Positions 1-8,025 of a DNA stretch of 46,027 nt are shown here, piece after piece. A program made the position numbers and the translations under genes. The DNA lies in contig JAFYWB010000055.1 of assembly GCA_017549025.1 (NCBI GenBank), forward strand, positions 82,943 to 128,969. Direction: 5' to 3'. The notes under the pieces were generated by a model that was not told the DNA's origin, searched no databases, and saw only the letters and a program-made list of their open reading frames with translations. Source of the DNA: Treponema sp. Its GTDB lineage: Bacteria > Spirochaetota > Spirochaetia > Treponematales > Treponemataceae. The stretch's first letter is position 1; each line of letters starts with the position of its first letter.

Positions 1-320
1 TCTGTTCGTGTAAAGGCTCCCATTTCCAAATTATCCCGAACAGTAAGATTTGCAAAAATACGACGTCCTTCAGGAACCTGAATCAAGCCCTTTCGCACAA
101 TGGCATCAGGAGACATGGAAGTAATATCTTCATCTTCAAAGATTACACTTCCACTAGCCTTCTTGATAATATTTGAAATTGAATGAAGGGTTGTTGTCTT
201 TCCTGCACCGTTGGAGCCAATCAAGGTAATAATCTCTCCCTGATTTACTTCAAAGCTAATGCCACGGAGAGCCTTAATAGCTCCGTAGGAAACTTCCAGA
301 TCTTGTACCTTCAACATCAT
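1..320 (-). CDS. livF: LivF, branched-chain amino-acid ABC transporter ATPase (3' part outside window)
   Basis: This is the second of the two ATPases that drive high-affinity uptake of leucine, isoleucine and valine across the inner membrane. Only the first 106 codons are visible, because the gene runs off the left edge. The visible part has a Walker A motif GSNGAGKTT at about residues 35-43 and the LivF-typical stretch around QVPEGRRIF before the Q-loop-linked helical region. Two ATG codons lie in tandem (318-320 and 315-317); the first is used here. The start lies 3 bp after the livG stop, so the two genes are surely cotranscribed. LivF normally forms a heterodimer with LivG under the LivH/LivM channel. 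Confidence 0.95.
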   Translation of the reverse strand, partial: MMLKVQDLEVSYGAIKALRGISFEVNQGEIITLIGSNGAGKTTTLHSISNIIKKASGSVIFEDEDITSMSPDAIVRKGLIQVPEGRRIFANLTVRDNLEMGAFTRT

Positions 321-323
321 ACG

Positions 324-1133
324 CTATTCCTCCCCGTTGGCGTGGTCAGCACCCAGATATGCCTTAATAACATCAGGATTTGATTTAATTTCCTCTGGTG
401 TTCCACTAGCAATAATCCGTCCGTAATCAAGTACCATCAATCGCTCACAAATTCCCATAACCAAGTGCATGTCATGCTCAATCAACAGAATAGTCAGATT
501 GAATTCCTTGCGGATAAAAGCAATGAGCTTCATCAATTCATCTGTTTCCTGAGGATTCATTCCAGCAGCAGGCTCGTCCAGCAACAAAATAGAAGGATTT
601 GCAGCCAATGCACGCACAATTTCTAGCTTTCGCTGTTCACCGTAGGGCAGGTTTGCTGCAATCTCGTCTTTCTTGCTATCAATCTTGAAAAGCTGCAGCA
701 GCTCTTCAACCTTTTCCGTCATCTGTCGTTCATCTCGTCTAAAACGTGGAGTTCGGAACAACACATCCCAAGGCTTTACCTTTCGCTGGGAATGAAGAGC
801 GATGCGAACGTTGTCTGCTACCGTCAATTTATTGAACAAGCGAATATTCTGGAAGGTACGAGCAATACCAATACGATTCAGCTGGGCAGGAGTCTTTTTT
901 GATGCCACGTGTACATGACCATTCCTGTCCCAGAAATTGATTTCGCCTTCTGTTGGAGTATAAATTCCAGAAAGCATATTGAACACGGTGGTTTTTCCTG
1001 CACCGTTGGGCCCAATCAAACCAACCAATTCTCCGGCATGTAGCTCGCAGTTAAAGTCACTTACTGCCCGCAATCCACCAAACACGATGGAAATATTATT
1101 TGCCTGCAGCAACAAGGTACCCGCATCTTTCAT
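324..1133 (-). CDS. livG: LivG, branched-chain amino-acid ABC transporter ATPase
   Basis: This is the first cytoplasmic ATPase of the Liv importer, 269 residues. Walker A (GPNGAGKTT) is at residues 41-49, the ABC signature is the LivG-type LPYGEQRKLEI at about 162-172 instead of LSGGQ, Walker B (ILLLDEP) is near 182-188 and the switch histidine is H220. The length and the modified signature are what the family shows. It overlaps the livM stop by 4 bp, which points to translational coupling. It pairs with LivF. Confidence 0.97.
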   Translation of the reverse strand: MKDAGTLLLQANNISIVFGGLRAVSDFNCELHAGELVGLIGPNGAGKTTVFNMLSGIYTPTEGEINFWDRNGHVHVASKKTPAQLNRIGIARTFQNIRLFNKLTVADNVRIALHSQRKVKPWDVLFRTPRFRRDERQMTEKVEELLQLFKIDSKKDEIAANLPYGEQRKLEIVRALAANPSILLLDEPAAGMNPQETDELMKLIAFIRKEFNLTILLIEHDMHLVMGICERLMVLDYGRIIASGTPEEIKSNPDVIKAYLGADHANGEE

Positions 1134-2158
1134 TGTGCATCTCCTTTTTCAACCGTAGCTTTTTTGCCAGCTTTTTTTGTTGAGGCTCCTTTTGAACCGA
1201 TTTTTGCCATCAGAGAATCCCACAGCTTTACAAAGGAAATTTCCTTCATTCCCAGCAAGCCCTGTGGTCTAAAGAGCATTACAAAGATAAGAATCAATGG
1301 ATAAATCAACAGTCGGTAATCTTGTAGGAATCTCAGGAACTCCTGCAAATAGGTCAGCACAAAGGCTGCAATTACAGCACCTGTCACTGAGCCCATTCCA
1401 CCCAACACAACGAAAATCAAATAATCAATACTTCTATTAAAGGATGCCAAGTCTGGCTTTACAAATCCGATGAAGGGAGCATACAAAGCTCCACCAATTC
1501 CTGCAATACAAGAAGCCACGGCAAAGCCGATCATCTTGTACTTGAATACAGAAACACCGTTAGAATTAGCTGCAATCTCATCCTCACGCACAGCCAGAAT
1601 AGCACGACCATAGGTTGAACGAATAAAGTTTTGCAGCAGAATAATGACCACCACCAGCATACCGATTACTACAAGGTAGGCATAATCAGCACGAGCTACA
1701 AAAATTGTAGTAAAACGCAATCCGTTGGCACCACCTGTGATTGCCTTAAAGTTCACCAGCAAAACACGGATAATTTCGCCAAATCCCAAGGTTACAATGG
1801 CCAAATAGTCACCCTGTAGCTTCAAGGTTGGGAATCCAATCAAAATACCAAAAATTACGGTAATCAGTGCAGCTAAAGCAATGCTTACTGGCATTGGCAA
1901 GCCCACAGTCTGGGTCAAAATAATTGTTGCGTAAGAACCGATGGCCATAAATCCAGCCTGACCCAAAGAAAGCTGTCCCGTAATTCCGCAAATTACGTTT
2001 ACACTGATGGCCATAATTGCATTTACACCACTCAAGGTAATAATCTGAGCAGTATATGCATCAATAACACCTACTGAAATCAGCAGATATGGTACCACGA
2101 TGGCAGCCACTGCCACGCAGCCAGGAATCAGCATATCACGAAGAACCTTATTTTTCAT
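1130..2158 (-). CDS. livM: LivM, branched-chain amino-acid ABC transporter permease
   Basis: This is one half of the membrane channel of the Liv importer, 342 residues. The sequence is a series of hydrophobic segments, with the conserved permease stretches GQLSLGQAGFMAIGSY near residue 60 and the EAA-like loop around AILAVREDEIAANSNGV near 190. A basic C-terminal tail (about residues 318-342, rich in Lys and Ala) is longer than usual and probably lies in the cytoplasm. It starts 2 bp after livH ends and overlaps livG by 4 bp, so it belongs to the livHMGF unit. Confidence 0.96.
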   Translation of the reverse strand: MKNKVLRDMLIPGCVAVAAIVVPYLLISVGVIDAYTAQIITLSGVNAIMAISVNVICGITGQLSLGQAGFMAIGSYATIILTQTVGLPMPVSIALAALITVIFGILIGFPTLKLQGDYLAIVTLGFGEIIRVLLVNFKAITGGANGLRFTTIFVARADYAYLVVIGMLVVVIILLQNFIRSTYGRAILAVREDEIAANSNGVSVFKYKMIGFAVASCIAGIGGALYAPFIGFVKPDLASFNRSIDYLIFVVLGGMGSVTGAVIAAFVLTYLQEFLRFLQDYRLLIYPLILIFVMLFRPQGLLGMKEISFVKLWDSLMAKIGSKGASTKKAGKKATVEKGDAQ

Positions 2159-2160
2159 GG

Positions 2161-3060
2161 CTACACCTTTACCCTAATCTTTTCACCAAGAATTCCCGTG
2201 GGCTTTACCAACAAGATAATGATGAGAATTGAAAATGAAATTGCATCTGCGTACTGAGAATCAATGAATCCCTTGGTCATAGTCTCAGCAACACCAAGAA
2301 TATATCCACCCAACATTGCACCAGGAACAGAACCAATTCCACCCAAAACTGCTGCTACGAAAGCTTTTAGTCCAGGCATGGTTCCCATGGTTGGCTCAAT
2401 CTGAGGATAAGCTGTAGCATACAAAACTCCACCAGCGGCAGCCAGAACTGCACCCAAAGCAAAGGTAAATGCAATAGTTTTGTTTACGGAAATACCCATC
2501 AAGCTGGCTGCCTGCATGTCGTAAGACACTGCACGCATTGCCTTACCAGTCTTGGTGTAGTTGATGATATAATTCAAAATCAGCATCAATACTGCAGATA
2601 GAGCAATAACAATCAGCTGGATATTGGAAATGGACACAACGCCCAAATTAATGTTGATGGTCTCCATGGTGGGATACTGACGTGGGTTTGGTCCAATAAA
2701 GGGCAAAACACGAGCTCCATTCTGCAAAATCAATGAAACAGCAATAGCTGTAATCAAGGAATTCAATCGTGGGGCTGAACGGAGGGGCCGGTAAGCAAAC
2801 CGCTCAATCAATATTGAAATAACTGCACACACTACCATGGCAAAGATAAATGCCAAGAACATTCCTACAGGCGTTGTTCCAAATTGACGCAATACAAAAT
2901 ACCCTGAATATGCCCCCAACATCAAAATGTCACCGTGGGCAAAATTGATGAGCTTTACAATTCCATAAACCATGGTATATCCCAAGGCAATCAATGCATA
3001 TACGCTACCTAAGGATAAACCGTTTATCAATTGCTGAAGAAAAAGACTTCCCGCATCCAT
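2161..3060 (-). CDS. livH: LivH, branched-chain amino-acid ABC transporter permease
   Basis: This is the second membrane subunit of the Liv importer, 299 residues, and partners LivM. It opens with the family-typical QQLINGLSLGSVYALIALG stretch and contains INFAHGDILMLGAY near residue 38, the region that marks LivH permeases, followed by several more hydrophobic spans. The ATG is preceded by GGAG six bases upstream. It is the first gene after the livK terminator and has its own promoter candidate, so the permease/ATPase genes can be made both by read-through and independently of the binding protein. Confidence 0.97.
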   Translation of the reverse strand: MDAGSLFLQQLINGLSLGSVYALIALGYTMVYGIVKLINFAHGDILMLGAYSGYFVLRQFGTTPVGMFLAFIFAMVVCAVISILIERFAYRPLRSAPRLNSLITAIAVSLILQNGARVLPFIGPNPRQYPTMETININLGVVSISNIQLIVIALSAVLMLILNYIINYTKTGKAMRAVSYDMQAASLMGISVNKTIAFTFALGAVLAAAGGVLYATAYPQIEPTMGTMPGLKAFVAAVLGGIGSVPGAMLGGYILGVAETMTKGFIDSQYADAISFSILIIILLVKPTGILGEKIRVKV

Positions 3061-3133
3061 GATTCACTCCATATATTCCTGTTCTTTTAAAGATTTGTTC
3101 CAGAAACTTCTTATATGTGATTTTAACCTAATT

Positions 3134-3162
3134 ATTCTACACGATTTCTAGGGTTTTTGAAA
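3134..3162 (-). promoter_or_regulatory. Candidate promoter for livHMGF
   Basis: On the minus strand TTTCAA (3157-3162) is followed after 17 bp by TAGAAT (3134-3139). It lies between the livK terminator and livH and leaves a leader of roughly 65 nt. Match to the -35 consensus is only fair. Confidence 0.4.
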
Positions 3163-3199
3163 GACATTACTTCAATTATATTCAATTTTTTGTATTATT

Positions 3200-3242
3200 A
3201 TTTAAAATAAATAAACCGGATACTCCATCAAGAAGTATCCGG
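3200..3242 (-). terminator. Intrinsic terminator after livK
   Basis: A perfect 9-bp inverted repeat (CCGGATACT at 3216-3224 and AGTATCCGG at 3234-3242, 9-nt loop) is followed on the minus strand by a T-rich tail. It lies 13 bp past the livK stop. In Liv operons the binding protein is usually made in excess, and partial termination here would achieve that. Confidence 0.85.
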
Positions 3243-3255
3243 CCGTTATCCTTAC

Positions 3256-4404
3256 TTAGGGATTAACTGTGGTCTTGTATACAGGAGCCAACTTGCCATC
3301 CTGCTTTACAATCTCCAGCATTACAGCAGACTTAACGGGATTGCGCTTTGCATCAAAGGTCAAGTTACCAGTTACATAAGCACCGTTTGTCTTCATCAAC
3401 TGATCCTTCAATGTAGTTGAATCAGCACTCTTTGCAGTACCCATTGCATCCCTCAACAGGTATACACAGTCGTAACCAAGAGCAGCAAAGGAAACAGGTG
3501 TTGAACCGTACTTACCCTTGTAGCTGTTTACGAAGGTAACAACCTTTCCGTCTGTGGAGTCAGCTGCATAGTGGTTTGAATAGAAACCGTTCAGAACTTC
3601 ATCACCAGCATTGTCAATAATTCCGTCCCATCCATCAGCACCAACGATAGGAGCATTGATTCCCTGAGCACGCAGCTGCTTTGCAATCAAAGCAACAGTT
3701 CCGTAGTAATCAGGAAGATATACTACATCAGGATTTGTTGTCTTAATCTTGGTCAACTGAGCATTGAAGTCCTTGTCTCCAGTGCTGTAGGATTCTGCAG
3801 CAACAACCTTTCCACCACCCTGCTCGAAGGCAATCTTAAAGTTCTCATACAAACCGATGGAATAGTCGTTCTGAACATCGTACAGAACAGCAGCATTCTT
3901 TGCACCCAAATCTTCGAGAGCAAACTTTCCACCAACAGTTCCCTGGAAGGGGTCAATGAAGCAAGCACGGAATACGTAGTCACCAGCTTCAGTAATGTCT
4001 GTCTGTGTTGCAGCAGGTGCAATCAACAATACCTTCTGAGCCTGAGCCAAGGAAGAAATTGCAGCTGTACATCCAGATGTCAAAGAACCAATAATAATGC
4101 TACAGTTATCCTTTGTAACCAACTTCTTGTATGCGTTTACTGACTTCTCAGGACTTCCTTCATCATCCTCTGCAATCAGCTCCAACATCTTTCCATTGAC
4201 ACCACCAGCAGCATTAATCTCGTTGATAGCCATTTCTACACCATTGCGGCACTCTGTTCCATAAACAGCAACGCTACCAGACAAGGGGAAAATTCCACCA
4301 ATCTTAATTGTATCTGATGTTTTCTTGCTACAACCAGTAAACATCATCCCTGCAATCATCACTACAAAAAGAACAACAACTGCTTTTTTTGCAAATTTTT
4401 TCAT
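3256..4404 (-). CDS. livK: LivK-like branched-chain amino-acid binding lipoprotein
   Basis: This is the extracytoplasmic substrate-binding protein of the Liv importer (periplasmic binding protein type 1 fold), 382 residues. The N-terminus is a lipoprotein signal peptide: a basic start, a hydrophobic core and a lipobox FTGC with the acylated Cys at residue 25, which should anchor it to a membrane as is common in spirochetes. The mature protein starts with the family-typical IKIGGIFPLSGSVAVYG stretch and includes YDVQNDYSIGL mid-protein. The start has GGAGG seven bases upstream. The ligand could be another amino acid or amide, because this family is broad; the neighbours support branched-chain amino acids. 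Confidence 0.93.
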   Translation of the reverse strand: MKKFAKKAVVVLFVVMIAGMMFTGCSKKTSDTIKIGGIFPLSGSVAVYGTECRNGVEMAINEINAAGGVNGKMLELIAEDDEGSPEKSVNAYKKLVTKDNCSIIIGSLTSGCTAAISSLAQAQKVLLIAPAATQTDITEAGDYVFRACFIDPFQGTVGGKFALEDLGAKNAAVLYDVQNDYSIGLYENFKIAFEQGGGKVVAAESYSTGDKDFNAQLTKIKTTNPDVVYLPDYYGTVALIAKQLRAQGINAPIVGADGWDGIIDNAGDEVLNGFYSNHYAADSTDGKVVTFVNSYKGKYGSTPVSFAALGYDCVYLLRDAMGTAKSADSTTLKDQLMKTNGAYVTGNLTFDAKRNPVKSAVMLEIVKQDGKLAPVYKTTVNP

Positions 4405-4430
4405 TTGTAACCTCCATTACAATTTGCGTT

Positions 4431-4459
4431 ATTTTAATAAAACTTAAGTTTTTTGTCTA
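4431..4459 (-). promoter_or_regulatory. Candidate sigma70-type promoter for livK
   Basis: On the minus strand TAGACA (4454-4459) is followed after 17 bp by TAAAAT (4431-4436), about 25 bp before the livK ATG. Two copies of ACTTAAG flank the -35 box (see the separate repeat entry). Confidence 0.55.
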
Positions 4460-4468
4460 TCACTTAAG
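4442..4468. repeat. Twin ACTTAAG motif around the livK -35 box (candidate operator)
   Basis: ACTTAAG occurs at 4442-4448 and again at 4462-4468, exactly 20 bp apart, close to two helical turns. Each contains the palindrome CTTAAG. The copies straddle the proposed livK -35 box, which is where a repressor or activator dimer pair would bind. No regulator gene is visible nearby. Confidence 0.35.
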
Positions 4469-4506
4469 AAATATCAATTCACCGTATAACCACCAAGGTT
4501 TTTAAC

Positions 4507-4535
4507 AAAAAAAGCCGTCCTGTAACTAGGACGGC
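4507..4535 (-). terminator. Intrinsic terminator ending the ribosomal super-operon
   Basis: A perfect 8-bp stem (GCCGTCCT at 4514-4521, AGGACGGC at 4528-4535, 6-nt loop) is followed on the minus strand by seven T residues (4507-4513). It lies 19 bp after the stop of the small zinc-ribbon gene and so marks that gene as the last of the operon. Confidence 0.92.
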
Positions 4536-4554
4536 CTGCGCTGTCTTTTAGAAC

Positions 4555-4731
4555 TTAGACAGACTTACCATTCTTGATTGCTGCCTTGCAATACTTACAA
4601 ATCTTTGCTTTCTTGCCATCAATTTCCTGCTCGTACAGAACCTTGATACTTTCCTTCTTGCAACGGGCACAAACGCCACGTCCATGGGCAGCCAAATCGT
4701 GAATACCTTTTCCGCGATGAGATTTAGACAT
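4555..4731 (-). CDS. Small zinc-ribbon protein, last gene of the ribosomal operon (unknown function)
   Basis: A 58-residue basic protein starts MSKSHRGKGIHDLAAHGRG and holds two CxxC knuckles, C21/C24 and C45/C48, separated by 20 residues: the layout of a four-cysteine zinc ribbon. The start ATG has an AGGAG motif upstream (GAGGAGTTACG). It begins 30 bp after the L17 stop and is closed by the terminator at 4507-4535. I do not recognise a named family. Its size, charge, zinc knuckles and operon position suggest a ribosome- or RNA polymerase-associated protein, but that is inference. It resembles the C-terminal ribbon of L24 (also four Cys) more than bL36. Confidence 0.82.
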   Translation of the reverse strand: MSKSHRGKGIHDLAAHGRGVCARCKKESIKVLYEQEIDGKKAKICKYCKAAIKNGKSV

Positions 4732-4761
4732 CGTAACTCCTCTGCAGGAAAACCTGCGGTC

Positions 4762-5307
4762 TTACTCAGAAGCCTTCTCAGCAGATTCCTCTGCAGGAGC
4801 TTCTGTCTTTGCCTTAGACTTAGCTGTAGTTGCTTTCTTTGCAGGTGCCTTCTTTTCAGAAGTTGCCTTTTTTTCAGCAGAAGCCTTCTTCTCAGCAGGA
4901 GCCTTGGCCTTCTTTGTTTCCTTCTTCTCGGTATTGTCACCGGAATCAAGCTTGTAATCTACAAGCTCAAGGATAACCATGTCAGCTGCATCACCCTGAC
5001 GGAATCCCAGCTTTACAACACGGGTATATCCACCAGCACGATCCTTCATTCTAGGACCAATGTCTGTAAACAGCTTAGCCAAAACTGTTTCATCCTGAAT
5101 GTAGCGTGCTGCCTGACGACGATTGTGCACGGTATCAACCTTGCTTCGTGTAATCAGTTTTTCAGCAGCCTTTCTAACTTCAAGTGCCTTGGCCTTAGTT
5201 GTAGTAATTCGCTCATAGCGGAAGAGCGAAGTTACCATGTTCCGGGACATTGCACGGCGATGTGCAGTTGTCCTAGAAAGAGGGTTAAATCCATTCTTAT
5301 GATTCAT
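4762..5307 (-). CDS. rplQ: 50S ribosomal protein bL17 with long Ala/Lys/Glu tail
   Basis: This protein of the large subunit sits near the tunnel exit. Residues 1 to about 122 are a standard L17 domain ([20 protein letters not shown] start, [12 protein letters not shown] end). Normal L17 is about 116-127 residues, but this one is 181, because a low-complexity tail of alternating Lys, Ala and Glu follows from about residue 127. The start overlaps the end of rpoA by 11 bp, so translation is probably coupled. Confidence 0.95.
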   Translation of the reverse strand: MNHKNGFNPLSRTTAHRRAMSRNMVTSLFRYERITTTKAKALEVRKAAEKLITRSKVDTVHNRRQAARYIQDETVLAKLFTDIGPRMKDRAGGYTRVVKLGFRQGDAADMVILELVDYKLDSGDNTEKKETKKAKAPAEKKASAEKKATSEKKAPAKKATTAKSKAKTEAPAEESAEKASE

Positions 5308-6349
5308 CAGATTCTTCCTTCTGCTTTGGCAGTCTTTCTGTGTCCTTCAGATGACTATAATCGGTCATACCCAAGTTCAAGCCCCATTCCATGAGCTTTT
5401 CCTTGATTTCTGTAAGGCTCTTTCTACCAAAGTTACGTGTTTTAGCTATGTCATCCTCTGTCTTTTTAGTCAATTCTCCGATTGTGCGGATATTGGCATT
5501 CTTAAGACAATTGGAAGACCGGACAGATAATTCCAATTCATCAACAGGAGTGCTAAGAATCTTGCGAATCTTCTCATCCCCTTCGTCCAGATCCCTGTCA
5601 TGTCCAATGTCACTGTCGTTGAAGTTGATAAAGACAGCAAAGTATTCCTTTGCAATCTTTGCAGCTTCTGCAAGTGCATCTTCAGGAGAAGTCGTTCCAT
5701 CTGTCCAGATTTCCATAACGAGCTTCTCATAATTATTACGCTGACCGACACGACAAGGCTCAATTGCATGCTTTACTTTCAGTACAGGAGTATAAATTGC
5801 ATCCATTGCCATTGTTCCAACAACTTCAATGCGATGCTCATTATCTTCTGCAGGTACGTATCCCTTACCACAATCAACCTGAATCTCAATTTCCAAGTGA
5901 GAATCAGCCATCATGGTAAGAACAGGCAAGTCCTTGGAAAAGATTTGCAGGTTTTCACGAGCAAAATCATTGCTTGTGATTGTTCCTGGCCCTTTGAATT
6001 CAAAGAGGAAGGTTTCCTGCTCAGCGTCTCCGGTCAACCGTAATCGGATCTGTTTTAAGCTGTTCAACACCTCAAGAGTATCTTCAACAACATTAGGAAT
6101 TGTCTCGAACTCGCTGGAAATTACGTGAGCAACATTGTCTGCATCATAGGATGCAATTCGTACAGAAGAAATTGCATATCCCTGTACAGAAGACAACAGA
6201 ATTCGACGTAATGTATTACCAACAGTGGTACCAAAACCTGGCTCAAATGGATAGGCAACAACCTTTCCATACTCACCTGTAGTTACTTCCTGTTCGAAGT
6301 TAATACCTCTGGGCATCTTAAAACTTTTAAGCAGATTTTTACGGGCCAT
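5297..6349 (-). CDS. rpoA: DNA-directed RNA polymerase subunit alpha
   Basis: This is the scaffold subunit of RNA polymerase, 350 residues, present as a dimer in the enzyme. The N-terminal assembly domain has the conserved [21 protein letters not shown] stretch around residues 34-53. After an acidic linker (near DRDLDEGDE), the C-terminal domain begins with [20 protein letters not shown] and carries the helix-hairpin-helix that contacts upstream promoter DNA and activators. It lies between rpsD and rplQ as in the standard alpha operon. Confidence 0.98.
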   Translation of the reverse strand: MARKNLLKSFKMPRGINFEQEVTTGEYGKVVAYPFEPGFGTTVGNTLRRILLSSVQGYAISSVRIASYDADNVAHVISSEFETIPNVVEDTLEVLNSLKQIRLRLTGDAEQETFLFEFKGPGTITSNDFARENLQIFSKDLPVLTMMADSHLEIEIQVDCGKGYVPAEDNEHRIEVVGTMAMDAIYTPVLKVKHAIEPCRVGQRNNYEKLVMEIWTDGTTSPEDALAEAAKIAKEYFAVFINFNDSDIGHDRDLDEGDEKIRKILSTPVDELELSVRSSNCLKNANIRTIGELTKKTEDDIAKTRNFGRKSLTEIKEKLMEWGLNLGMTDYSHLKDTERLPKQKEESDES

Positions 6350-6360
6350 CGGAACTCCTC

Positions 6361-6996
6361 TTACTTAGAATAGAGCTCAACTACGAGCTGCTCTTTAATG
6401 TCAGCAAGATCCAGTACTTCTTCTCGGCGAGGATATGCAGAGAAGGTTCCCTTCTGAGCATCTACATCTACACTCACCCAAGGCATGTTTCCGGACTTGG
6501 CTACCTCTCCGAGAGCATCCATAATCGCGGTCAACTTCTTGCTCTTTTCCCGAACCTCAATAACATCACCAGGCTTTACTTCGTAGCTGGGAATGTTTAC
6601 AGACTTTCCGTTTACCAAGAAATGTCTGTGAGAAACAAGCTGACGAGCCTGAGAACGAGTTGATGCAAAGTGCATTCGGTATACAACATTGTCCAAGCGG
6701 CATTCCAGCAGCTTAATCAAGTTTTCACCTGTTACACCGCCCATTCTCTGTGCACGTTCAAAGGTCAAATGGAACTGCTTTTCAAGCATTCCATACATTC
6801 TCTTAATCTTCTGCTTTTCACGCAACTGAAGGCCATACTCGCTCTTCTTACCAACACGACCCTTGGGATCCTTTCCAGGAGCTCCACGCTTCTTGTTGAT
6901 AGGACACTTATCGCTATTACAGCGCTCGCCCTTCAGGAACAATTTCTTCTGTTCTGTTCTACAAAGCCTACAAACAGGACCTGTATATCTAGCCAT
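6361..6996 (-). CDS. rpsD: 30S ribosomal protein uS4, zinc-binding form
   Basis: This is a primary 16S rRNA-binding protein needed for early 30S assembly, 211 residues. It keeps a complete N-terminal zinc site, C9, C12, C26 and C31, so it is the C+ type. The S4 RNA-binding domain spans about residues 100-165 ([21 protein letters not shown]). In E. coli S4 represses its own operon by binding the alpha leader; a structured segment before rpmJ (7903-8009) is a possible target here. Confidence 0.98.
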   Translation of the reverse strand: MARYTGPVCRLCRTEQKKLFLKGERCNSDKCPINKKRGAPGKDPKGRVGKKSEYGLQLREKQKIKRMYGMLEKQFHLTFERAQRMGGVTGENLIKLLECRLDNVVYRMHFASTRSQARQLVSHRHFLVNGKSVNIPSYEVKPGDVIEVREKSKKLTAIMDALGEVAKSGNMPWVSVDVDAQKGTFSAYPRREEVLDLADIKEQLVVELYSK

Positions 6997-7014
6997 TCTT
7001 CCTGTACTCCTCTA

Positions 7015-7395
7015 CTACATACGGCGTGTTTTGCGGGGTCTACATCCATTGTGAGGAATAGGTGTAACGTCAGAAATTGACTTAACCTTAAGACCCATAG
7101 CACCCAAGGAGCGAACAGCAGACTCACGTCCAACTCCAGGTCCCTTTACAAACACATGAACTTCCCGCAAGCCATAGCTTGCTGCCTTCTGAACAGCTGT
7201 TTCTGCAACAGACTGAGCGGCGAACGGAGTTGACTTCTTTGCTCCGCGGAATCCCAAACCACCAGAAGAGGCCCAAGACAATGCATTGCCTTTCAGGTCT
7301 GTGATTGTTACGATCGTATTATTGAAGGTTGCCTGAATATATACGTTGCCTTCATAAACGCTTTTCTTTTCCTTACGTTTCTTTACAGTTGCCAC
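7015..7395 (-). CDS. rpsK: 30S ribosomal protein uS11
   Basis: This protein forms part of the 30S platform near the mRNA exit, 126 residues, the usual size. The conserved C-terminal [10 protein letters not shown] end and the central [19 protein letters not shown] stretch identify it. It follows rpsM by 17 bp with a GGAGGTGAG Shine-Dalgarno. Confidence 0.98.
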   Translation of the reverse strand: MATVKKRKEKKSVYEGNVYIQATFNNTIVTITDLKGNALSWASSGGLGFRGAKKSTPFAAQSVAETAVQKAASYGLREVHVFVKGPGVGRESAVRSLGAMGLKVKSISDVTPIPHNGCRPRKTRRM

Positions 7396-7412
7396 GTTAT
7401 CTCACCTCCATC

Positions 7413-7778
7413 CTATTTCTTCTTACCTGCAACGGTCTTCTTCTTACCCTTGCGTGTACGTGAATTGGTACGAGTACGCTGACCACGAACAGGCAATCCC
7501 TTTCTGTGGCGCAATCCACGATAACAACCAATATCCATCAAACGCTTGATGTTCAGACCGATTTCAGAACGAAGTCGTCCTTCTACCTTGTACTCTGTGT
7601 CAATAACTGCACGAAGAGCTGCCAAGTCATCCTGAGACAAATCGTTGATAAGTACATCAGGATTTACATTTGTCTTCTTACAAATTTCATTGGCAGAAGA
7701 ACGTCCAATACCATAGATGTATGTCAATGCAATATTGACATGCTTGTTAGGGAGGTCAACTCCCGCAATTCGAGCCAT
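7413..7778 (-). CDS. rpsM: 30S ribosomal protein uS13
   Basis: This protein of the 30S head contacts the large subunit and P-site tRNA, 121 residues. The N-terminal [20 protein letters not shown] and C-terminal [17 protein letters not shown] stretches are diagnostic. It is 10 bp downstream of rpmJ in the alpha part of the operon. Confidence 0.98.
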   Translation of the reverse strand: MARIAGVDLPNKHVNIALTYIYGIGRSSANEICKKTNVNPDVLINDLSQDDLAALRAVIDTEYKVEGRLRSEIGLNIKRLMDIGCYRGLRHRKGLPVRGQRTRTNSRTRKGKKKTVAGKKK

Positions 7779-7788
7779 CTGTTACTCC

Positions 7789-7902
7789 TCAGCCCTGTCT
7801 CTGCTTATGCTTAGGGTTAGAACAAACGATTCGGACAACGCCAAAACGCTTGATTACCTTACATTTGTCACAAATGGGCTTTACGCTGGTTCGTACTTTC
7901 AC
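7789..7902 (-). CDS. rpmJ: 50S ribosomal protein bL36, zinc-binding form, GTG start
   Basis: A 37-residue protein with the C11, C14, C27, H32 zinc site of C+ type bL36. The start is GTG at 7900-7902, chosen because AGGGGGA lies six bases upstream and because the family begins with (M)KVRxSVKPIC; the in-frame extension upstream is not conserved. The gene follows a 123-bp gap after secY that holds a promoter and strong inverted repeats, so it probably heads a separately regulated alpha operon. Confidence 0.95.
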   Translation of the reverse strand: MKVRTSVKPICDKCKVIKRFGVVRIVCSNPKHKQRQG

Positions 7903-7919
7903 AAAAATCCCCCTGTAAA

Positions 7920-7994
7920 GAAGTGTGTTCACATAGCCAGATCCTAGCAAATCGCAATGATTACAATCTGGGTTCAAGGATTATAACACACTTC
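7920..7994 (-). promoter_or_regulatory. Structured leader and extended -10 promoter before rpmJ
   Basis: On the minus strand TATAAT (7980-7985) is preceded by TGT, giving an extended -10 element; the -35 region is poor. A transcript would begin near 7973 and at once form a hairpin: CCAGAT/ATCTGG (7937-7942 with 7966-7971) enclosing AATC/GATT (7950-7953 with 7959-7962). A further perfect 10-bp repeat (7920-7929 with 7985-7994) brackets the whole element but overlaps the promoter, so it would pair only in read-through RNA from secY. The 3' end of the element lies just before the rpmJ Shine-Dalgarno, an ideal place for S4-type autoregulation. Confidence 0.6.
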
Positions 7995-8025
7995 CTTACC
8001 TTATACTAGAGTTTTCTCACAAAAT

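Noticed and set aside
4548-4949. A 133-codon Arg/Leu-rich frame on the minus strand overlapping rplQ and the small zinc-ribbon gene.
   Set aside because: It is an out-of-frame reading of repetitive L17 tail codons; the real small gene in this place is at 4555-4731.
4684-5394. A 236-codon open frame on the plus strand opposite rplQ.
   Set aside because: It is the mirror of the Lys/Ala-rich coding strand of L17 (Ser/Leu/Cys-rich), with no Shine-Dalgarno and no recognisable domain.
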